A stretch of DNA of 29,814 bases from Sulfuritalea sp. (GTDB taxonomy: Bacteria; Pseudomonadota; Gammaproteobacteria; Burkholderiales; Rhodocyclaceae), in the NCBI GenBank assembly GCA_016712985.1, contig JADJQA010000026.1:1-29814 (forward strand), in the 5' to 3' direction. Position 1 is the first letter of the stretch, and every line of letters starts with the position of its first letter. The notes under the pieces were generated by a model that was not told where the DNA came from, searched no databases, and saw only the letters and a list, made by a program, of their open reading frames with translations. Below, piece by piece: positions 17,001 through 26,000 of the stretch. The position numbers were made by a program, and so were the translations under genes.

Positions 17001-17459
17001 ATGAGGGTAATTTTGGATTCGACACCTGAGAACGGCATCGCAGAACGGCTTCGACTCTGGCGGAAAACAGCGCTCGAATTGACCCAGAAGGAGTTCGCTA
17101 AAGCGACCGGGGTTCATTTGAGCGCCATTCGGAAATACGAGAACCTGCAATAGCGTGCCGAGCAGCGAAATCTTTACTGGCTATTGCTAGCACGGGGTTG
17201 ATCTTCACTGGTTACTTACCGGTGAAGGTGACATGCCTTGCATTGGCCAAGAGATTGGGAGCGCGGCCAATACGGAAGGTGTCGCAGATCTCGTTCCTGG
17301 ACTAATGGCAATCGAAGAGCTTCTCACGGCATCCCAGACCAAAAAGCGCTCTGCCGTCCGGACGAGATCGTTTCTCTCGTTCGAGAAGTGAAACGGGTAG
17401 CTGATCTAGAAATTCTTGTTGCGAAGTTGCAGCGAGAAAGGGGATACCTCCGAAAATGA
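17001..17459 (+). CDS. XRE-family (phage repressor-like) transcriptional regulator, three frameshifts
   Basis: From ATG 17001 the protein reads MRVILDSTPENGIAERLRLW, then the helix-turn-helix ALELTQKEFAKATGVHLSAI and RKYENLQ, before a TAG at 17151. Continuing one frame over gives VPSSEIF, then GVDLHWLLTGEGDMPCIG, a hallmark of this repressor group. EGVADLVPGLMAIEELLTAS follows, and after another shift near 17350 RPDEIVSLVREVKRVADLEI with LVAKLQRERGYLRK to the TGA at 17457-17459. Joined, it is about 150 residues: a DNA-binding domain, a linker and a C-terminal coiled coil likely used for dimerisation. It is divergent from the DUF6516 pair and probably controls genes of the integrated element. 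Confidence 0.65.
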
Positions 17460-18075
17460 TTCGATGTCGGTTTGCTGCAGGATGGTGCCGAGGCCTTCGC
17501 GGGGTGTTGTTGGCGATGGTGGTGGGTGTCGGGGGAGTGGATATTGATGACCTGGTGCAGTAGTTTGGATCCTCCAACCGGCCCGTGGTCACTGAGTGCA
17601 GTCGGCCATCAACAGCCAATCACGATGACGTGGGAATGAGATTTGGAGGTCGGCTTCCACCACGGAGCCGCCATTGCGGAAGTTGGAGCCAATGTCCGGA
17701 GTTGGGTGTACACCGGCCACTCGCAGGTTGCCAAACGAAATTCGGCAGTTTTCGGCGTGAATGGCGGCTTCTCAATAACTCACGGGAAGCTCAATGCCCA
17801 GAGCCGACATAGCACATATGCATATCCACTGACCGCTATAGCTACGAAGCCGACCTCTGACATATGCCGCGCCAGTGGCTGCTTACAGGTCGAGGAACCC
17901 TCCTGGCCTTCGGCATCAGCGACCGGTCCACTCACTATCGGTCATTCGCAATCCTGCGATCAGAGCATTTCGAAAACGGAATACAGAATTGAAGGACAGA
18001 TCTCGAGAATGCTCGCCGACTCTTGAGCCCCCAGACCCAACTGGTGGCGAAAAGGTAGCCCTCCTTTCTACAGCA
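17460..18075. other. Gap with no supported gene
   Basis: About 615 bases between the XRE-type gene and the end of the leftward tolC gene. Several short open frames exist but none has family features or a convincing ribosome binding site. Composition is intermediate. It may contain decayed element sequence; I see no repeats or RNA genes in it. Confidence 0.35.
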
Positions 18076-19419
18076 TTATCGCTTCGCCGAGGTCAGCCAG
18101 GAGCTAACCACCTCGATGGCATCGACATCGACCGCCCCTGCCAACGCGAGCAACCTCATGCGATTGTTGGCCAGCAAGTAAACGGCAACCGCGTGGTCGC
18201 GCAAGGACTCAAACAGCCTACGTTCGGCATCGAGAGCATCGACGATGGTCCGGGTGCCGGCCTGGATTCCTTCTTCTCCCCAAGACGGCCTGTTCGCCTG
18301 AAAGCACCGCTTGTCTCAAAGCCTGAACCTGTTCAAGTCCTTGATATATTGTCAAATAGAGTCTGTTCGCTTCAGCGAGGTCTTTCGGCGGGTCGATTCG
18401 AGAACCTGCCTTACTCTTTCCTCTCTGGCCAGTGCTTGCCTAGTTTGCGCCATGACCCCGCCGCCGCTCAGGATGGGAATATTTACCAGCACGCCAACAT
18501 AGTCCGTGGTGTACGCCGTCCCCACCGTCGTGTTCGTTTCGCTCTTGCCGTACTGTCGCGCTGCAACGAGATCGACTGTCGGGAAATGCCCGCCTTGAAC
18601 CTGCGCGACCCCGGCTTGAGCCGCCTCCAGTTGCTTGCGCAACGATTGGATTTCCGGGCTGCTGTCCTCAATGCGCTGTAACCATTGATCCTTGTTCTTT
18701 ACCAGCATCAGTTCTGCTTTCAGAAGTCGTGGATTCGTGTCCGGGATCTTCTCATCGCTAACTCCTGAAACAAGCTCAAAATTGCGGGCTGCGGTAAAGA
18801 GAAGAATGTTCGCTTCGGTTTCCTTGGCCTTGGACAAATCCCGGCGGGACTTCGCATCCTCGATGTCGGTGCGCGTACCCCGGCCGGTCTTGAAGGACTT
18901 CTCGGCGAGGGTCAGCCACGCATCCATGGCTCTTGTCTGGTTTTGCGCAAGCGTTACGGCTTCTCTTGCAGAGAGCACTTCCAGATACGAGGAAACGACG
19001 CGCAACCCCGCGTCCTGGATGTCCTTAGCAAAATCCTCCTCAGCCGCCCCAGCGAGCGCTTTGGCTCCCTGTAGCGCATCCCATGCCGACTTGCGGAAAA
19101 GCGCCTGACGAAAACTCAGCACAGACGAGGCGCTATCGTATCTTCCGGAATCAACATCAGGTAGTGGCCTATTCAAAAAGCTGGTGGTGGTCTCAGCCTT
19201 GTTCTTCTGCGTCGAATAGCCCATTTGCGGAAGCAGTGCGGCTCGTGCGACGGGTACCCCTTCCTCGGATTCTTTCAAGGCGGCTTTGGCGGCGAGCAGC
19301 TCTGCATCATAAGAAAGCGCTGCGAGGTAAGCACTCTTAAGATCCACCGCGACGGCTGGCATTGCCGTTGCAGCGGAAAGGAATGCGATCAAGCCCAAGC
19401 GACTTATCAAGCGTTCCAT
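18076..19419 (-). CDS. TolC-type outer membrane protein of the type I secretion system, two frameshifts near the C-terminus
   Basis: The ATG overlaps the stop of the adaptor gene (TGATG). A signal peptide (MERLISRLGLIAFLSAATAM, cut after AVA at about 24) is followed by DLKSAYLAALSYDAELLAAK, the opening of the TolC fold. Both long-helix repeats are seen (LQGAKALAGAAEEDFAKDIQ and QSLRKQLEAAQAGVAQVQGG), and LVNIPILSGGGVMAQTRQAL marks the second half. Near 18375 the frame breaks; it goes on as EANRLYLTIYQGLEQVQALR, breaks again near 18280, then reads IQAGTRTIVDALDAERRLFE and LANNRMRLLALAGAVDVDAI to TAA at 18076-18078. Repaired length is about 447 residues, the normal size. It is the outer membrane exit channel for the PrtD-HlyD machinery encoded upstream. 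Confidence 0.85.
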
Positions 19420-20795
19420 CAGGACTCCTTCATCGCTGCGGAGAGCCGCATGATCAACGGCTTGAGAAGATACTGCACCAGAGTTCGCTCGCCGGTCTTG
19501 ATCAACACTTGTGCAGGCATGCCCGGCTGCAAGAGGCGTGAGCCCAGTCGCTTCATGCCTGCGGGAGTTACACGAACTCGGCCTAAATAGTGCGGCGGCA
19601 AACTCGGATTGCTATCAAATATCAAGTCAACCGAAACCGATTCCAGAAGCCCTTCCAGAACCAGGCTCGGATCATTGCCAAAGGCATGCAGATTGATGTC
19701 GACCGGCAAGCCGGCATGGACGCGGTCAATGAAGAGCGGATCAATCTTGACTTCCAGAATCAGCGCTTCGTCCTTGGGAACAATATCCATCAGGCGGCCG
19801 GCCGGTGAAATGACGCTGCCCTCGGTAAAGGCCGATAGCCCGTTAACGTAACCATCCACAGGTGCCCGGATGATGCTGCGCAAGAACTCCTCCTTTGCCG
19901 AGCGCAAGCGTTCGGCAGCAACCATGGCCTCACGTCTGCTTTCCGAAAACTGTGTTTCCACCTCTTTCTGAAAATCGCGCTGGTGTTGCGCAAGACGCTG
20001 GCTCGCCTCAAGCGCATTGCTCTTTGCGCGCAGCACCGAGGACTGCAACTCGGTGGACGAGGCCACCAGATCAGAGGCCAAGCGCTCTTCCTCGAACCAG
20101 CGGTTCCTGGGAAGATAACCTTCCTTCGCCATTTCCCTTGATCCTTCAAGTTGCTCCTGAACGAACTTGAGCTGTTCCTTTTTCCCGCGTGCTTGAGCTT
20201 CCAGGCCGCGAATCTGCTCCTCTGCCGCACGGACCGATGCAGCCAGGATTGAGAGCTCGCCCTGTAGCGCCGCCCGACGGGTCTGGAACAGTTGCTTTTG
20301 ACTGAGCATGTTCTCAAGCACATCAGGATCATCGGTCGTGCTAAGTAGGCTTGAGGAAAAGGTGATCTTGTTTGCCTTGGAGACCTCGGCCTGGAGGCGA
20401 TCGGTCTGTGCTTGCAACGCAAAATACTGTTGGCGTGCTGCATCAAAGTTGGCCTTAGTCGTCGTGTCATCCAAAAGGATCAACGGGTTGCCAGCCTTAA
20501 CCTCCTGTGATTCCTTGACCAGAATCTTCTTGATGATTCCACCGGTCAGATGCTGCACAACTTTTCGCTTCGATTCGACGGTAATCGTACCCAATGCCGG
20601 GACACCTTCGTCGAGTGGCGCAAGAAACGCCCACAACTCGAAAGCCAAACCGCCCACGCCCAGGAGGGTGAGGCCGATGACTTCGGGACGGCGGGTATCG
20701 GTGATCCCTTTGGCAGCCTTCCTCAGCTCGCTCTCCTCAATAGCAACACTCTCAGGAAGTGCGTCTTTGGCGCGCTCAATCCATTTTAGCAGCAT
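19419..20795 (-). CDS. HlyD/PrtE-type periplasmic adaptor of type I secretion
   Basis: The 458-residue protein is intact. A cytoplasmic N-terminus of about 38 residues leads into one membrane helix (GLTLLGVGGLAFELWAFLAP, 41-60). Next come PALGTITVESKRKVVQHLTG and GIIKKILVKESQEVKAGNPL, the first lipoyl half typical of PrtE/AprE. A long coiled coil follows (about residues 125-305, rich in Glu/Gln/Arg), then the second lipoyl half IRAPVDGYVNGLSAFTEGSV. The beta-barrel holds IVPKDEALILEVKIDPLFID, and PGMPAQVLIKTGERTLVQYL is the conserved C-terminal HlyD segment. It links the ABC protein to TolC and lies 64 bases after the ABC gene in one leftward operon. Confidence 0.93.
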   Translation of the reverse strand: MLLKWIERAKDALPESVAIEESELRKAAKGITDTRRPEVIGLTLLGVGGLAFELWAFLAPLDEGVPALGTITVESKRKVVQHLTGGIIKKILVKESQEVKAGNPLILLDDTTTKANFDAARQQYFALQAQTDRLQAEVSKANKITFSSSLLSTTDDPDVLENMLSQKQLFQTRRAALQGELSILAASVRAAEEQIRGLEAQARGKKEQLKFVQEQLEGSREMAKEGYLPRNRWFEEERLASDLVASSTELQSSVLRAKSNALEASQRLAQHQRDFQKEVETQFSESRREAMVAAERLRSAKEEFLRSIIRAPVDGYVNGLSAFTEGSVISPAGRLMDIVPKDEALILEVKIDPLFIDRVHAGLPVDINLHAFGNDPSLVLEGLLESVSVDLIFDSNPSLPPHYLGRVRVTPAGMKRLGSRLLQPGMPAQVLIKTGERTLVQYLLKPLIMRLSAAMKES

Positions 20796-20859
20796 TGGTA
20801 GAAGCAGTCATCCGATTGGTCGAGTGAAATGGGTCACGAAACACGAATGGAGGTGAGGT

Positions 20860-22575
20860 TCAGGCGGGAGCAACGGCAGGCACCTTGGGTCTGGCCGACT
20901 GGGTTAGCGCATTGATCACTTCATCACGTGGTCCGAATGCGGCGATCTGACCCTCATGCAGGATAAGCATTTTATCCACGGACGAAACAATGCTCGTTCG
21001 GTGGGTAATGAGCACCACGGTACAGCCTGCCTTCTTGAGCGACTCTACAGCCCTTAGCAATGCCGCTTCGCCGACATCGTCGAGGTTCGCATTGGGTTCA
21101 TCGAGTACGATCAGTGACGGATGGCCGTAAACAGCCCGAGCCAGCGCGATTCTCTGACGCTGCCCACCGGATAGGAAGCCGCCCGAAACGCCAATGGGCG
21201 TGTCGTAACCCTGAGGGAAATGGAGGATCAGCTCGTGCACACCGGTTTGCTGTGCGGCATCAATCACCTTCTCGTGATCAATTTCGCCGAAGCGGGCAAT
21301 GTTTTCGGCAATGCTACCCTCGAACAACTCGACATCCTGCGGTAAGTAGCCGATATGCGGACCGAGTTCAAGCTTGTTCCAGGCATAGACATCGGCGCCA
21401 TCGAGCCGGACTTTGCCCGATGCCGCCGGCCATACCCCAACGAGTAGCCGCGCCAGGGTGGACTTGCCCGATGCGCTGGGTCAGATGATCGCCAGTGCTT
21501 CACCCGCCCGCAGAGAAAACGACATGCCTTTCAGGATAGGCACATTGGAACCGGGTGCTGCAGCAACCAGAGATTCAACCGTCACGTTGCCGCGGGGGGG
21601 CGGCAACGACATAGTTTCCTTGCGCGCGGAAACTGCTCAAGCATCTTCTCCAGACGGCCGAAAGCGCCGCCAGCAGACACAAGGTTTTTCCATAAGCCAA
21701 GCAGCAAATCGAGGGGAGCCAGCGCCCTGCCCATTAGAATTGATCCGGCAATCATTCCGCCAGGGCTCAATTGCCCCTTGATGACCAGATACGCCCCCAG
21801 ACCGAGGATCAGAGACTGTTGCGTCGTCCGGCTAAATTTGCTGACGGCACTGATGGTACCCGCCCGGTCGCTGGCGATGGATTGCAGGGTCAGCAGATCT
21901 TTGTAGCGCCTGTACCAGCGTGCGCGCAGATTGTCGAGCATGCCCATGGCCTCGATAACCTCTGCGTTACGGAGATTGTTGGTGGCATAGTTACCGGCGG
22001 AAATCGCAGCTAGATTGGCCTGCGAAAGGGGCGCCCTGGTGGCCCGCTCGTTGATCAGGGTCAGGCCGATGGAAAGAACGGCGCCGACGATGGAAAACCA
22101 GCCGAGTAGCGGGTGCAGGACAAAGATAACGACGAGGTAGATGGGAAACCAGGGGGCATCGAAGAATGCGAACAGACCGTTGCCGGTGATGAACTGGCGA
22201 AGATTGGTCAAATCGGACAAGGACTGACCCGCGTTCGCGCCAGTGGTGCGCAGATTGGTTTCGAACGCCGCATTGAATACCCGGCTGTTGAGCGCCGCGT
22301 CGAATTGAGCTCCCACCCGGACAAGAATGCGGGAGCGCACCCACTCCAGGCCGGAAAGCAGCAAGAACAGGCCAACGGCAATCAGCGTGATCATGTAGAG
22401 CGTCAGTTCGTTGCGGCTGCCCAAAACCCGGTCATACATCTGCAGCATGTAGAATGCTGGCGTCAGCATCAACAGGTTGATCAAGAAACTGAATCCACCT
22501 ACGACGTAGAAGGGGCCGCCGAAGTGCCCAGATGGCGCCGGCCACTTCGGAGCGACTGGAAAGCCTATTGCTCAT
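20860..22575 (-). CDS. PrtD-type type I secretion ABC transporter, frameshifts and TGA in Walker A
   Basis: ATG 22575 begins MSNRLSSRSEVAGAIWAL. An extra C in the CCCC run near 22515 shifts to FYVVGGFSFLINLLMLTPAF and YMLQMYDRVLGSRNELTLYM, the hallmark start of PrtD/AprD proteins. The six-helix membrane domain follows, with NLRQFITGNGLFAFFDAPWF, VVIFVLHPLLGWFSIVGAVL and SLILGLGAYLVIKGQLSPGG. Near 21600 the frame breaks again. The ATPase domain has SASGKSTLARLLVG (Walker A), but an in-frame TGA (21481-21483) sits where its first Gly should be. The rest is complete: IGYLPQDVELFEGSIAENIA, GGFLSGGQRQRIALARAVYG, SLIVLDEPNANLDD and VLITHR. Repaired length is about 570 residues, normal for the family. 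It takes up the C-terminal signal of the substrate and drives one-step export. Confidence 0.85.
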
Positions 22576-23001
22576 CGCGGGGACCGAGGCAATGGTGGCA
22601 TTCTGCGAGTCACCGGCGCGGATGGCCGAAGAGTGTCGATTGCCACACCGGTCGCCTTGCCCTGGGATTAGTCGATGGTGCCTGAAATGATGCCTGCGGC
22701 GAAGGTCCATCGTGGGTCGAAAGTGACGGGGGAACGTCTCGATGTTTGGGTGGGAAAACGATAAACCGAGCCTCAGCCGACCGATCGCATTGCCGACCAC
22801 GCAGCACTCGTGGTGTTGAACGATCGTCCCTTCAGCGCCACATTGAACACATAACCTACCGTGACCGATCCAAGACCAAACCGAACGTACCAACCACGCA
22901 TCCGTGACTTGCTATTGCATGTTCCCGGCACAGCTCCGAAGCGCGCTAACAGACTATGCCAATCTACAACCGTGTGGGAGCTATGTGGCGCGGGCTCACT
23001 A
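22576..23001. other. Intergenic region between adhesin and secretion operon
   Basis: About 425 bases between the adhesin stop and the ABC start, both leftward. No gene is supported. It presumably holds the secretion operon promoter, though readthrough from the adhesin gene is possible. I see no strong terminator hairpin and no clear Shine-Dalgarno site before ATG 22575. Confidence 0.35.
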
Positions 23002-26000
23002 TCAAACAAACAGGAAATCGCTGGCGGCCAGCGCGCCTACCCCAACGACATCAATCTGTTGAGCACCGATGTTGATGATGGTGTCGGCGCCTGCGACATT
23101 CACATGGGCATCCGCGCCATCAAGTACCCCATTGTTGTTGGTGTCGAGAGCGGAGAAGTTGATCAGGCCCAGCGTTGAGTTTAGCCAGAATATGGTCGCT
23201 TCCCGGCGTGAAGTCGTTGATTCGATCGCTGCCGAAACCGGCGCCGAAAACGAAGATATCGTTACCAGGACCCCGGTCAGAATGTCATTGCCGCCCAGGC
23301 CGGTGATCGTGTCGGCGCCCACACTTCCGCTCAGCAACTCACCCGCCGCTGTGCCCGTTACCGTGAGACCAGTCGGCGCGGCTCCGACGGTATTGGTGAC
23401 GGCCAGCACCACGTCGTTGCCGTCGCCCCGTGGTAGGTGATCTGTAATGTCACGGTCTGGCTGCCGTAGGCCACATCGAAGGTCGCACCCTCAAGCAGCC
23501 CCTTGAAACGACCGCTGATCGAATCGACGCCATCGTTGCTGAGAATCGTGAACTGGGCCCCACGCTCGGGCCGTAGCCGAGATGGACGTCAAGCGCACCG
23601 CCACCGGCCGGGTTGCTGTCGCCGTTGAGCTTGACGGTGCCATTGACCTCCAGTCGATCGTACTGCTTGGTGGACAAATCGAAAGTATTGCCGAAAATCT
23701 CAATACTCAGCTTACCCGCCGAGGCCAGATCATAGTTGCCGTTCACCGTGGTCTGCCCGGCGAGTTACCTGGGGCCAGGATGCCGCCGTTTTGGTCGAGC
23801 AGGCCGTTGAATGTGCCCACCGACAGGACGCCACCCGTGTAGTTGAGCGTCCCGCCCGCCATCGTCAACGTATCGCCAGTGAGTAAGCCACCCGACAGAT
23901 TCAACGTATTTGCGGCGAGAGTCCCGGTCGGGCCTACGGTCAGGGTGCCGTCGTTGAAGTCCAACGCGCCTTTGCCCAGCGACAGCGTCGTTGCGTGTAG
24001 TGCACCTCCCATGATGTCCAAGTGGCCGGTCGAACCTCCTCAGTCGTATTGCCCACACCAACGCTAACTGCGGCGGTGGTGATGGCGGTACCGGCGCCCA
24101 TGATCAAGGTGCCGTTGGCAGTGCCCCGCCCGGCGGTCAGGCCGACGTTGAGAGCCGAGAGCTGGGCGGTCAAGGTACCGTGGGCGGCATCGAGCACGCC
24201 GATGGCGGAACTGGTGTTGGCATAGCTGGAGTAGCCGGAGCTGCCAGTCGATTCGTTCCAGCCGATGTTGAGCGTGGCCGGCGATGCCAGGGTACCGACA
24301 TCGACCGTGCTGGCCGCGCCCAGCACCAGGCTGCCATTTGCTCGGCTCTGCCAGCCCACGTTGGCGACCCGACCGACCGAGAGTTCGTCGCCCACATAGG
24401 CAGCGAACTGATCTCCCGTCAGGTTGATCACCGCGTCGGCCAGATCGACGCCGCTGTTGTTGTAGCCGACGCGCAATTGGTCGAGGCGATTGGCGAGCGC
24501 GCCGACGGTGAAACTGGCGCCATCGGCGATGCTGAGGCTGCCGCTGCCGAAGTTGAGGCTGGTATCCGTGCCGGCAAAACTCATGCTGCCACCGCGTACC
24601 TCCAGGGTCCCGGTGGCTCCGCCTTCGGTGGTGCCGCCCATGCCGATGTTGGCCGCGGGGGTGGTGATGGCGGTACCGGCGCCCATGATCAAGGTGCCGT
24701 TGGCGGTGCCGCCCGGCGGTCAGGCCGACGTTGAGCGGAGAGCTGGGCGGTGAGGTACCGTGGGCGGCATCGAGCAGCCGGTGGCGGAACTGGTGATTGA
24801 GGTATGGCTGGAGTAGCCGGAGCTGCCGGTCGATTCGTTCCAGCCGATGTTGAGCGTGGCCGGCGATGCGGGGTACCGAGGTCGACCGTGCTGTCGCGCC
24901 CAGCACCAGGCTGCCTTGGCTCGGCCTGCCAGCCGACGTTGGCGACCCGACCGACCGAGAGTTCGTCGGCCACGTAGGCGGCGAACTGATCTCCCGTCAG
25001 GTTGATCACGGCATCGGCCAGATCGACGCCGCTGACGTTGTAGCCGATGCGCAATTGGTCGAGGCGATTGGCGAGCGCGCCGAGGGTGAAGCTGACGCCA
25101 TCGGCGATGGCGAGGCTGCCGCTGCCGAAGTTGAGGCTGGTATCGGCGCCGGCGAAGCGCAGGCTGCCGCCGCGGACCTCGAGGGTACCGCTGGCGCCGC
25201 CCTCGCTGGTGCCGCCGATGCCGAAGTTGGCCGCGGCGGTGGTGATGGCGGTACCGGCGCCCATGATCAAGGTGCCGTTGGCGGTCCCGCCCGGCAGTCA
25301 GGCCGACGTTGAGCGCGGAGAGCTGGGCGGTCAGGGTCCCTTGGGCGGCATCGAGCACGCCGGTGGCAGAACTGGTGTTGGAATAGGGGTACCCGCCGGA
25401 GTTGCCGGTCGATTCGTTCCAGCCGATGTTGAGCGTGGCCGGCGATGCGAAGGTACCGACATCGACCGTGCTGTCGGCGCCCAGCACCAGGCTGCCGTTG
25501 GCCCGGCTCTGCCAGCCCACGTTGGTCACCCGGCCGACCGAGAGCTCGTCGCCCACGTAGGCGGCGAACTGATCCCCCGTCAGGTCGATCACCGCGTCGG
25601 CCAGATCGACGCCGCTGACGTTGTAGCCGATGCGCAGATGGTCGAGGCGATTGGCGAGCGCGCCGACGCGAAACTGACGCCATCGGCGATGCTCAGGCTG
25701 CCGCTGCCGAAGTTGAGGCTGGTATCCGTGCCGGCAAAAGTCATGCTGCCGCCGCGGACGTCGAGGGTCCCGGTGGCGCCGCCTTCGGTGGTGCCGCCCA
25801 TGCCGATGTTGGCCGCGGGGGTGGTGATGGCGGTACCGGCGCCCATGATCAAGGTGCCGTTGGCGGTGCCCGCCCGGCGGTCAGGCCGACGTTGAGTCGG
25901 CGAGCTGGGCGGTGAGGTACCTTGGGCGGCATCGAGCGCGCCGATGGCGGAACTGGTGTTGGCATAGCTGGAGAAGCCGGAGCTGACGGTCGATTCGGTC

